Below, one piece after another: positions 1 to 6,281 of a stretch of 12,458 nt of DNA. The stretch is from NCBI GenBank assembly GCA_013329495.1, contig DUKC01000070.1, positions 1 through 12,458 on the forward strand, written 5' to 3'. Position 1 is the first letter of the stretch; each line of letters opens with the position of its first letter. This stretch comes from Thermoplasmata archaeon (lineage in GTDB: Archaea > Thermoplasmatota > E2 > UBA9212). The position numbers and the translations under genes were made by a program. The notes under the pieces were generated by a model that saw only the letters and a program-made list of their open reading frames with translations, was not told the origin of the DNA and ran no database searches.

Positions 1-299
<299 letters not shown>

Positions 300-380
300 T
301 ATGCCTCTTTTGGTTTAAAAAGATTTCTGAAAATTGATTTTTAGGGGATTTTTTAAGTTGTTCTCTGAGATTTAAAGTCT

Positions 381-400
381 AAATGTTATAAAATGTTATA
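381..400 (+). repeat. Perfect 10-bp tandem repeat in the PLD promoter
   Basis: AAATGTTATA occurs twice head to tail at 381-390 and 391-400. The second copy runs into the TTATATAT box proposed as the PLD promoter. The 10-base period is close to one helical turn, so a protein bound to both copies would sit on the same DNA face, as expected of an operator. Chance in AT-rich DNA is possible. Confidence 0.5.
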
Positions 401-403
401 TAT
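396..403 (+). promoter_or_regulatory. Putative TATA box for the PLD gene
   Basis: TTATATAT is centred about 31 bases before the ATG at 431, preceded by a purine-rich AAAATG that could serve as BRE. Archaeal spacing puts the transcription start near 426, giving an almost leaderless mRNA. That fits the absence of a Shine-Dalgarno site, since only CTGAAAAA precedes the ATG. Another TTATATAAT at 412-420 is too close to the start codon to serve it. Confidence 0.45.
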
Positions 404-430
404 TAAGAGAGTTATATAATATCTGAAAAA

Positions 431-1501
431 ATGAACAAGAAAAAAGTTGCATTTTTAATTGCTTTTGTTTTAACTTTATTATTTGCATATCCTTCTGTAT
501 TCGCTTCGTCTACTCACCACACGGCCAACTTCACATGGGGATTTGATGTATATTTCTCGCCTGAAGATGATTGCGAAGGACGTTTGAGAATGCTGATTCA
601 GAATGCGCGGGACAGCGTTCATTGTGCTTTATATGAGATAGAACTTGACAGCATAGCCCAGGAGCTAATAAGGGCAGAAAAAGCAGGAAAAGACGTGAAA
701 ATCATAGTCGATGACAAAATGGCAGAGAAACCAGAATCAAAAGTTGATTATTTGACTGCGAACGGAGTAGAAGTAAGAAAAGATAAGAGTGTGTCGTATT
801 TTATGCACAACAAATTTTGTGTTATTGACGAAATGACTGTTTGGACCGGCTCCCTCAACCCAACCTATGGAGGGACAAAGAGGCACAACAATAATGTCGT
901 AGTCATTCATTCGCCGTTGCTGGGAGAAAATTACGAGACCGAGTTTGGAGAGATGTGGGAAGGGCAATTCGGAAAGACCTCGCCCAGAAATACGCCATAT
1001 CCACACCTCACAATATTGGGTAAACAGATAGAATGTTATTTTGGTCCGGAGGACGGCATAGCTATGGAGATCATGGCAGAACTGAGGGGTGCGAGAGAGA
1101 GTATCTATTTTATGGCCTTCTCGTTCACCAGAGATGATATGGCAGATCTGATAATTGACAAGCATGGAGAAGGCAAGGACGTAAAAGGAGTTTTCGAAAG
1201 TATGGACTCATTCTATGAGGAGTTTTTGTATCAATATCCTGGGGAATACTCAAAATATTGGGAGATGGAACAGGCAGGCTTGGCTGTGCGACTGGATGGG
1301 AATCCAGATTTGATGCACCACAAGGTGTTTATCGTAGACAGCGAGACGGTCATCACGGGTTCGCCAAACTTTTCTAAGAGGGGAGATCAGGACAATGACG
1401 AGAACTTGCTGATAATTCATGACAGGGAGACAGCGTCACAATATCTCAGAGAGTTTGAAGAGGTATGGCAAGAAGCACAATCAGGGAGTACACACAATTA
1501 G
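431..1501 (+). CDS. Secreted phospholipase D family protein with two HKD motifs
   Basis: A 356-residue protein. Residues 1-25 look like a Sec signal peptide: K3-K5, then a hydrophobic core LIAFVLTLLFA, then a likely cut after VFA (residue 25). Two PLD repeats follow. The first HKD motif is H126-x-K128-x4-D133, followed by TGS at 139-141. The second is H296-x-K298-x4-D303, followed by TGS at 309-311. Both are intact, so one active site can form between the repeats as in monomeric PLD enzymes. The family cleaves or transfers phosphodiesters in phospholipids or nucleic acids through a phosphohistidine intermediate. The small size and lack of membrane segments after the signal fit a PLDc_2-type nuclease or phosphodiesterase better than a membrane cardiolipin synthase; the substrate cannot be told. 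It is the only plus-strand gene here. The first Met is required for the signal peptide. Confidence 0.88.
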   Translation: MNKKKVAFLIAFVLTLLFAYPSVFASSTHHTANFTWGFDVYFSPEDDCEGRLRMLIQNARDSVHCALYEIELDSIAQELIRAEKAGKDVKIIVDDKMAEKPESKVDYLTANGVEVRKDKSVSYFMHNKFCVIDEMTVWTGSLNPTYGGTKRHNNNVVVIHSPLLGENYETEFGEMWEGQFGKTSPRNTPYPHLTILGKQIECYFGPEDGIAMEIMAELRGARESIYFMAFSFTRDDMADLIIDKHGEGKDVKGVFESMDSFYEEFLYQYPGEYSKYWEMEQAGLAVRLDGNPDLMHHKVFIVDSETVITGSPNFSKRGDQDNDENLLIIHDRETASQYLREFEEVWQEAQSGSTHN

Positions 1502-1523
1502 ACAGTGACATATTCCACATCCT

Positions 1524-1585
1524 AAAGGGTTGCCAAAGGCAACTTTCTCGCTTCGCTCTAAAGCGGGGCTTCTTAAGGGCAACCC
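1524..1585. terminator. Nested hairpins between convergent genes, likely bidirectional terminator
   Basis: This lies in the 89-base gap between the ends of the PLD gene (+) and the glycosidase gene (-). GTTGCC at 1529-1534 pairs with GGCAAC at 1538-1543 over an AAA loop, and flanking AAA/TTT extends the stem past a two-base bulge. GGGTTGCC at 1527-1534 can instead pair with GGCAACCC at 1578-1585, enclosing a smaller stem CGCTT (1549-1553)/AAGCG (1561-1565). The two foldings are mutually exclusive. No long T-run follows on either strand, so terminator function is inferred from position. Confidence 0.45.
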
Positions 1586-1590
1586 AAAAG

Positions 1591-3585
1591 TCAACAGAGT
1601 TCGTCGGTTAGCATCTCAATCACAAATGTGGAACTCCAACCAAACTGAGACAAAGCGGGTTTTCCTGCATGGCCTGTGCAACCCACCTCACCTGTAAGCG
1701 CGTTGTAGTTCTCGTGGATTCCTCCCTTTTCTGGGGTGCTCATCATCGACAACAGCCTGCGTTTCAGGTCTAACGCTTCCTTTTTATAGCCATGCTTTTT
1801 CAAGGTGTCGTAGGCACTGTAGGCAGTCACCAACCATATCTGCCCCTGCCAGTAACAGCCCTTTTCCCTTTTATCATAGAAAGGACTATTATAAGCCACG
1901 CTGGGTATTGGGTATTTGCCAAAGAATTCCTCTGGATTGAGCAAATGCTCTTCAATCACCCTTTTTACCTTGGCTTTGTCGTCCGTTGCATTGAGCCAGG
2001 CTGGAAACCATACGGCGGGAGTTAGCACTTTTACTTTTTCATGCCTGCCATCGACCCTTCTAATATCGAACCAGCATCCATCTGCTTCGCTCCACATGTA
2101 TCTGTCTATGCTTTTCTTCAGTCTTTCTGCCCCTAATTCCCAACGTTTGTTTTCTTTATCCTTACCTAAGATTTTGGCCCAGCCCGCCATTTTCGTAAGA
2201 TAAAAATGCAACCAACTGTTGAGGTCTATTGTGTCTATGCTGGTTATTCTTGTGCCAATAGTGACACCTTCTCTTACTCCCAAAAACCTTGGGGTGTCGT
2301 CCCATCCTGTTTCGCCGGCTGTGTGGAACTCGTAGAGTCCTCCCTCATCCAAGTCCCTTTCCTTGTAAAACCACCTCAGATAGTCTTTGCTTTTGAGGTA
2401 CATGTTCTGAAGAAAATCAAGATCACCTGTTTTCTTGTATATTTCATCTATGGCCCAAGCCTGAGCCGGAGGCTGGGAGATATCCGAAGAAGGGGTTAAA
2501 GAGTCATCGATCATGCTGCACAGCATGCCATCAGGCTTCATACCTGCAAACTGTGTCAGCAGGTTTTCTACTGCTAAATCGGAATTAAAGTGATTTATCC
2601 CCAATGCGTGAAATGCGGTATCCCAACCCCAAAAGTAGTTGAAGTGTATTTTGCAAGGAACTGAGCAATAGTATTGCATTTTGTTCCTTGGAGCATACAG
2701 ATTCATTCTTAAGGCTGTTAAGGCCTCTTCCAAAAGTATCTTGTATTTTTTTACATTTCCTTTTAAGTTTATAGAGTCCAAGAAAGAATTCCAGTCCTTT
2801 TTTATTTCTTCAAAAAGTCTGTCTTTGCCCCTGCCTGCAGCCTTTTGATGTCCTTCCTTTGCCAGTTTTATTGCTCCGCTCTCTGCATCGCTGAAAGAGA
2901 TTATAATAAAAAATGAGCCTGTAGGTTCTTTGCTTTCAATTTTATTTTCTCTGACTTTAAAATCAAAACTTGGATAAAAGGCCCTGTGAACGGTGTTTTC
3001 TTTCCCGAGGGGGGATTTCTTGAATTCTTCAAAAGCCTCCTCAGTTACCTCAATCTCATCCCCGTATTCGGTGGGTGCTTTTTCCCTAAACCTCTCTGCT
3101 CTCAAGGTTGCGTGGTCTACGGGCAGAGAATCTTTGATAACCAATGGATGGGGACAGATATCACAAACTACAGATTCATCTATCATATATTCCTGAGCAC
3201 TGGTGTTGGTCCCATCAACAACAAGGGATACTTTTGCTTTTTTCTCCGTATCAACTGCTATCAATAGGGTGTCCGTGGATATAAAGAAAGTTTTCGCGAT
3301 GACCTCTGAATTATTAAAAACAGCTTTCTCTTTGATATAAAAAGGATAAAAGAAGACCTTCCGGTCTTCAGGCAACTCTTCATTTAAAGTGATCCAGGTG
3401 TTAGAAAACATGCCACCCATACCAGGTAAGCAGGTGTAATTCGCGGTTTTTGCGAATTTTTTATCAGTCAAACTCGCCTTTATCCCATAATGCGAACCAA
3501 AATCAGATAATGGTCCTCCCGTGACAACGCTCTCGATGTAGAAGGGATATCCTTCAAACTCAACTTCTAGACCGAACTTTTCCAT
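1591..3585 (-). CDS. GH63-like (alpha/alpha)6-barrel glycosidase, cytoplasmic
   Basis: A 664-residue protein without signal peptide or membrane segments. Residues 1 to about 270 look like a beta-rich N-terminal domain. From about 275 the pattern is that of the (alpha/alpha)6 barrel of GH63/GH37/GH15-type enzymes: NYFWGWDTAFHALG (316-329), SQPPAQAWAI (370-379), ETGWDDTPRF (425-434), YWQGQIW (578-584) and GGIHENYNALTGE (621-633). By analogy with GH63 and trehalase, D429 in GWD is the likely general acid and E625 in HEN the likely general base. Inverting hydrolases with this layout act on mannosylglycerate, glucosylglycerate, trehalose or alpha-glucoside ends of glycans; cytoplasmic location favours a compatible solute or storage sugar. 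The substrate cannot be read from sequence. The gene stands alone downstream of tRNA-Ser. ATG at 3585 has no Shine-Dalgarno site but has a TATA box at leaderless distance. Confidence 0.82.
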   Translation of the reverse strand: MEKFGLEVEFEGYPFYIESVVTGGPLSDFGSHYGIKASLTDKKFAKTANYTCLPGMGGMFSNTWITLNEELPEDRKVFFYPFYIKEKAVFNNSEVIAKTFFISTDTLLIAVDTEKKAKVSLVVDGTNTSAQEYMIDESVVCDICPHPLVIKDSLPVDHATLRAERFREKAPTEYGDEIEVTEEAFEEFKKSPLGKENTVHRAFYPSFDFKVRENKIESKEPTGSFFIIISFSDAESGAIKLAKEGHQKAAGRGKDRLFEEIKKDWNSFLDSINLKGNVKKYKILLEEALTALRMNLYAPRNKMQYYCSVPCKIHFNYFWGWDTAFHALGINHFNSDLAVENLLTQFAGMKPDGMLCSMIDDSLTPSSDISQPPAQAWAIDEIYKKTGDLDFLQNMYLKSKDYLRWFYKERDLDEGGLYEFHTAGETGWDDTPRFLGVREGVTIGTRITSIDTIDLNSWLHFYLTKMAGWAKILGKDKENKRWELGAERLKKSIDRYMWSEADGCWFDIRRVDGRHEKVKVLTPAVWFPAWLNATDDKAKVKRVIEEHLLNPEEFFGKYPIPSVAYNSPFYDKREKGCYWQGQIWLVTAYSAYDTLKKHGYKKEALDLKRRLLSMMSTPEKGGIHENYNALTGEVGCTGHAGKPALSQFGWSSTFVIEMLTDELC

Positions 3586-3603
3586 AAGATAAAATTGGGG
3601 GGG

Positions 3604-3613
3604 ATATAAAAAA
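3604..3613 (-). promoter_or_regulatory. TATA box of the glycosidase gene, probably leaderless
   Basis: On the minus strand TTTTTTATAT is centred about 23 bases before the ATG at 3585, so transcription should start at or within a few bases of the ATG. A run of seven C on this strand (G on plus, 3597-3603) lies just downstream. No sequence resembling GGAGGTGA precedes the ATG, which supports a leaderless mRNA. Confidence 0.45.
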
Positions 3614-3667
3614 CCTAAGTAGCGAAAAGATTGGAATTTTTGGGATTAGAGATAGATAACACCGATG

Positions 3668-3720
3668 GGGTCAGACCCTAGCTGCTTAATCTTCTTTAAA
3701 AAACACGGATCTTAAAGCAG
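3668..3720. repeat. Palindrome plus inverted repeat in the glycosidase-tRNA gap, possible mobile-element scar
   Basis: GGGTCAGACCC at 3668-3678 is a near-perfect palindrome (5-base arms around a single A). Immediately beyond it CTGCTT (3682-3687) is inverted as AAGCAG (3715-3720), enclosing 27 bases. The surrounding 274-base stretch (3586-3859) has no open frame longer than a few codons, no tRNA-like fold and no recognisable gene apart from the promoter and tRNA terminator listed. Such a compact palindromic block resembles REP-like elements or the end of a lost insertion, but no transposase is present. Confidence 0.35.
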
Positions 3721-3831
3721 TTGCGTCGATCTCAAACTAAGAACCTCATTCATTGATACTTGCATAGAAATAAGAGGAGGGTAGTCAAAACAGATATTTA
3801 CACGCTCTTCTTTCTAATATTATCTTATAGC

Positions 3832-3837
3832 AAAAAA
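3832..3837 (-). terminator. Oligo-T terminator downstream of tRNA-Ser
   Basis: On the minus strand six T in CTCTTTTTTGC lie 23 bases past the discriminator base of tRNA-Ser. Archaeal RNA polymerase commonly stops at such T-runs without a hairpin. It precedes the glycosidase gene's own promoter, so the tRNA and the glycosidase are likely separate transcripts. Confidence 0.45.
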
Positions 3838-3859
3838 GAGATTTAAACTTAGGATTTAA

Positions 3860-3945
3860 CGCTGAGGGGGAGATTTGAACTCCCAAGAGGGGTTACCCTC
3901 ACGAGCTCTCCAGGCTCGCGCCTTACCGGGTTGGGCCACCTCAGC
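3860..3945 (-). tRNA. tRNA-Ser (anticodon GGA)
   Basis: An 86-base class II tRNA on the minus strand. The acceptor stem is 7/7 perfect: GCTGAGG (3945-3939) with CCTCAGC (3867-3861). The discriminator is G73 (3860), as expected for serine. The D stem is 3 bp, GCC with GGC, and its loop contains GG. The anticodon stem CGAGC/GCTCG closes the loop CTGGAGA, with anticodon GGA at 3911-3909, reading UCC and UCU. The long variable arm has GAGGG/CCCTC around TAAC, diagnostic of Ser or Leu type. The T arm is GGGAG-TTCAAAT-CTCCC. CCA is not encoded and there is no intron. It lies between cbf5 and the glycosidase gene with its own likely promoter and T-run terminator. Confidence 0.97.
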
Positions 3946-3996
3946 ATCCAAATGGCAGCCTGCCTTCTACAACCGTTGTATTTTCATTTTGTTGGA

Positions 3997-4006
3997 TATA
4001 TTAAAA
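3997..4006 (-). promoter_or_regulatory. Putative TATA box for tRNA-Ser
   Basis: On the minus strand TTTTAATATA is centred about 57 bases before the tRNA 5' end at 3945. Standard spacing puts the start near 3975, leaving a 5' leader of about 30 bases for RNase P to remove. The rest of the 161-base gap between cbf5 and the tRNA (3946-4106) shows no open frame or other element except a weak T-run. Confidence 0.4.
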
Positions 4007-4062
4007 CATTATTGTGAGGTCTAACAACATCCAACCAAAATTTTAAACGAAACGAGCAGATT

Positions 4063-4067
4063 AAAAA
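4063..4067 (-). terminator. Weak oligo-T candidate ending the cbf5 operon
   Basis: Five T on the minus strand (GCTTTTTAATC) lie about 40 bases past the cbf5 stop. The run is short and has no hairpin, but it is the best stop signal between cbf5 and the tRNA promoter. Weak evidence. Confidence 0.25.
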
Positions 4068-4106
4068 GCAGACTTGAACAACAAATGGAATGGTACAATT
4101 TTGCCC

Positions 4107-5075
4107 TCATTTTTTCCATAGGGAAGGATAAGTAGAAATCGGCATAATAACCCTTTCGAGCTCTGCTACAATACCTTTCTCTTTTTCCATTATATTCTTA
4201 GCACTCAACAAGGACTTTGCCAATGCGACAGCTTCTGTCTTCAAGGTCTTAATTACCAACAGGTCACCGATTTTGATAGATTTGTCTATCTGCAAAATTC
4301 CCGGCAATGCAAGATTTGCACCATGACACAACGCACCTACTGCGGAATCTCTGACGATCACGGAAGGCAAATGGTCAAACAACCTTTCGACTGGTTGAAT
4401 CGCTTTACGCAAATAAGAGTCTTCTTCATTTTCCTTCCAAAATGTGTAGGCATCCTGGAGTTGGTGAAGTGTGGTCAAAGATTCTTCAGTGAAATCCCCT
4501 GTTTTTGTTCTTCTGAGCTCTTTCAAATGGGCACCGGCACCCAAATGCTCCCCTAAATCAAAACAAAGTTTCCGTATGTATGTGCCAGCCTCACACCTGA
4601 CCCTGAACAGCACATCCCTGTCTTTGATTTCTAACAGCTTAAAGAAATAAATTCTTCTCTTTCTCTTTCTGCGCTTAACCGCAGACCTGACCGGGGGCAG
4701 CTGAGTGATCTGCCCTTCGAAAAGCTTAGATTCTTTTACCAGCTTGTCGGGCTCGACTGGCTTGTGTAGATGCATAACGCCAACGTACTCCTTTGGCGCC
4801 TTGTTCAACACCATCAGCCCCCTGGTCGCGTTTTCCAAGGCGATTGGCAAAACACCTGTCGCATGGGGATCGAGCGTTCCTCCGTGACCTGCCTTTGACA
4901 CACCCAAAATTTTTTTTACCCACGCAGAGACTTGATGGGAGGTTGGACCGTCCGGCTTGTCAAGATTTATGACCCCGGTGGATAGAAATTCTTCGACGGA
5001 CCTCTTGCCTGGCTCTTTTCCCCAGCTCGGATTTGTCTGGGCGTAACCCTTAATAAGAAGCTGGTTATTTGACAT
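4107..5075 (-). CDS. cbf5: rRNA pseudouridine synthase Cbf5 (TruB family), H/ACA RNP catalytic subunit
   Basis: A 322-residue TruB-family protein of the archaeal/eukaryotic Cbf5 (dyskerin) type. The catalytic motif is GHGGTLDPHATGVLP (63-77) with nucleophile D69. NLDKPDGPTSHQV (37-49) and the later QLPPVRSAVKR (125-135) and CEAGTYIRKL (161-170) motifs are all present. A basic run KRRKRKRR at 134-141 precedes the central strand. A C-terminal PUA domain spans about 238-315. Cbf5 works with Nop10, Gar1 and L7Ae and an H/ACA guide RNA to isomerise uridine in rRNA, and can also act on tRNA U55. Its ATG overlaps the end of cmk by 11 bases, with GAGGGAG about 5 bases upstream inside cmk, so translation is probably coupled. 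It closes the superoperon. L14e, which often separates cmk from cbf5, is absent. Confidence 0.96.
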   Translation of the reverse strand: MSNNQLLIKGYAQTNPSWGKEPGKRSVEEFLSTGVINLDKPDGPTSHQVSAWVKKILGVSKAGHGGTLDPHATGVLPIALENATRGLMVLNKAPKEYVGVMHLHKPVEPDKLVKESKLFEGQITQLPPVRSAVKRRKRKRRIYFFKLLEIKDRDVLFRVRCEAGTYIRKLCFDLGEHLGAGAHLKELRRTKTGDFTEESLTTLHQLQDAYTFWKENEEDSYLRKAIQPVERLFDHLPSVIVRDSAVGALCHGANLALPGILQIDKSIKIGDLLVIKTLKTEAVALAKSLLSAKNIMEKEKGIVAELERVIMPISTYPSLWKK

Positions 5076-5595
5076 TAAACTCCCTCAAAACAGCTGCCTC
5101 AATTTCTTTTGGACTCTTATCCCGGGTATTGATGACTGAGTCATAGATAGACAGGTCTTCCAGATCGATGCCGTAGTAAGCCCTGTACCTTTTTTTCTCA
5201 CTCTCTTCTCTCCGAAGAATCTGCTTAATGCTCTCATCGATGCTTATCCTTTCCCTCTTGGCGACTCTTTTTGCTCTCTCTCTCATCTCTGCCTCCAGCC
5301 AGATCTTGTAGGCATCTATGTTGTTTAGGTGTGCAAGCCATCCTCCAAGCCTCGACTCCAGAATTATGCTTCCCTTTCTTAATAGCTCAATCTGCCTTTT
5401 TTCTATCTGGTTGTCAACCGCGGGACTGGTTTCGCAATGCTTGCTAAATTCGTCCAGACGCATGCCATATTTCTCTGAAAGATCCCGAAAAATCAATCCT
5501 GTGCTGAAAATGTGGAGGTGCAGATCTTTTCCAAGAATCTCAGAGATTGTTGTCGTTCCGCTTCCTGGCAAACCCGAGATAGTTATGGTGGGCAT
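5065..5595 (-). CDS. cmk: Cytidylate kinase, archaeal type
   Basis: A 176-residue P-loop kinase, the usual length for archaeal CMP kinase, converting CMP/dCMP and ATP to CDP/dCDP and ADP in the cytoplasm. The P-loop is GLPGSGTTT (8-16); Thr where most P-loops have Lys is normal for this family. STGLIFRDLS (31-40) matches the archaeal Cmk NMP-binding segment, ESRLGGWLAH (80-89) follows, and an arginine-rich lid covers about 105-140 (RERAKRVAKRER, then RREESEKKRYRAYYGID). It starts 13 bases after the DUF106 stop with GAGG 11 bases before the ATG. Many archaea carry L34e between DUF106 and cmk, but there is no room for it here. The 3' end overlaps cbf5. Confidence 0.93.
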   Translation of the reverse strand: MPTITISGLPGSGTTTISEILGKDLHLHIFSTGLIFRDLSEKYGMRLDEFSKHCETSPAVDNQIEKRQIELLRKGSIILESRLGGWLAHLNNIDAYKIWLEAEMRERAKRVAKRERISIDESIKQILRREESEKKRYRAYYGIDLEDLSIYDSVINTRDKSPKEIEAAVLREFNVK

Positions 5596-5608
5596 CAGTC
5601 ATCTTTCC

Positions 5609-6280
5609 TCATTTCTTATGCTTGCTGGTCCACCAATCTGACAGGCCGATCAAACTAAATATCTTGGTAATCGATCCACCCAAAGCGATTGATAGGGGTA
5701 GAAAAACAATTAACCATGCTGGAAATGCGCATGGACCTGCGCCAAACTGTGCGTCTAAAGCGACATGACTTGCCCATGGAACATCGAAATAAACATAAGA
5801 AAATGTCTCCATGCCATACATACCAATGTACCAAAGCAACCACATGAAGATGGGGATCGTGATAGCCATCGACAGAACCATTGTTTTCGTTCCTCCACCG
5901 CTTGACGCCATTGATTCTTGCTGCATTCCCTGTATCTCAGGCATGGCCTTGTTTAACTTTTTTATCTTTGACATGTCATGGGTCATTTTTGCTTCTCTCA
6001 TCTCTTTCTGAAACGCCTGCATCACTCGTTTGGACTGTGCTGACTGTTTTAGGTCTGTCGAAAAAAACCTTATAATCCCTCCCAGTCCTGCCATGAGCAG
6101 AGCAGCAATCAGACAGGTTAGAAGCGGGTATCGTCCATCGAACCCAATTATTGGCCCCAAAATGAGGTTGATAGCTGGGCCAATGATATTTATGAATTGA
6201 AACAACACTAACACAAGTATCATTACTACCATTAACGGAAGCATCGCACTCATGGGTCCCTTGGGTTTGCCTTCTTGCAT
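5609..6280 (-). CDS. DUF106 / EMC3-TMCO1-like membrane insertase (Oxa1 superfamily)
   Basis: A 223-residue membrane protein from the ATG at 6280. Counted from there, hydrophobic segments lie at about 14-43, 52-72, 134-155 and 185-205. Between the second and third is a charged helical stretch (about 77-122, SKRVMQAFQKEMREAKM, then IKKLNKAMPEIQGMQQESM), the cytosolic coiled coil of DUF106 proteins. The family, of which Methanocaldococcus MJ0480 is the structural example, is the archaeal member of the YidC/Oxa1/EMC3/TMCO1 insertases and likely helps insert membrane proteins. Its place downstream of secY and ribosomal genes supports that role. Start choice: a GTG at 6289 also opens this frame, but that GTG lies inside GGTGAT, a good Shine-Dalgarno site 4 bases before the ATG at 6280. 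The ATG follows the adk stop after one base. Confidence 0.88.
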   Translation of the reverse strand: MQEGKPKGPMSAMLPLMVVMILVLVLFQFINIIGPAINLILGPIIGFDGRYPLLTCLIAALLMAGLGGIIRFFSTDLKQSAQSKRVMQAFQKEMREAKMTHDMSKIKKLNKAMPEIQGMQQESMASSGGGTKTMVLSMAITIPIFMWLLWYIGMYGMETFSYVYFDVPWASHVALDAQFGAGPCAFPAWLIVFLPLSIALGGSITKIFSLIGLSDWWTSKHKK

Positions 6281-6281
6281 C

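Noticed and set aside
737..1165. 142-residue minus-strand frame inside the PLD gene
   Set aside because: It is antisense to an intact two-HKD protein, resembles no family I know and has no promoter or ribosome site.
3860..3945. Truncated or pseudo tRNA because CCA is missing
   Set aside because: All stems pair fully; many archaeal tRNAs have CCA added after transcription.
3586..4106. C/D-box or H/ACA guide RNA near cbf5
   Set aside because: I found no properly spaced RUGAUGA/CUGA boxes or a clear hairpin followed by ACA on either strand.
5543..5572. Cmk P-loop GLPGSGTTT with Thr in place of Lys, possibly an inactivated kinase
   Set aside because: This substitution is usual in archaeal cytidylate kinases and the rest of the enzyme is intact.
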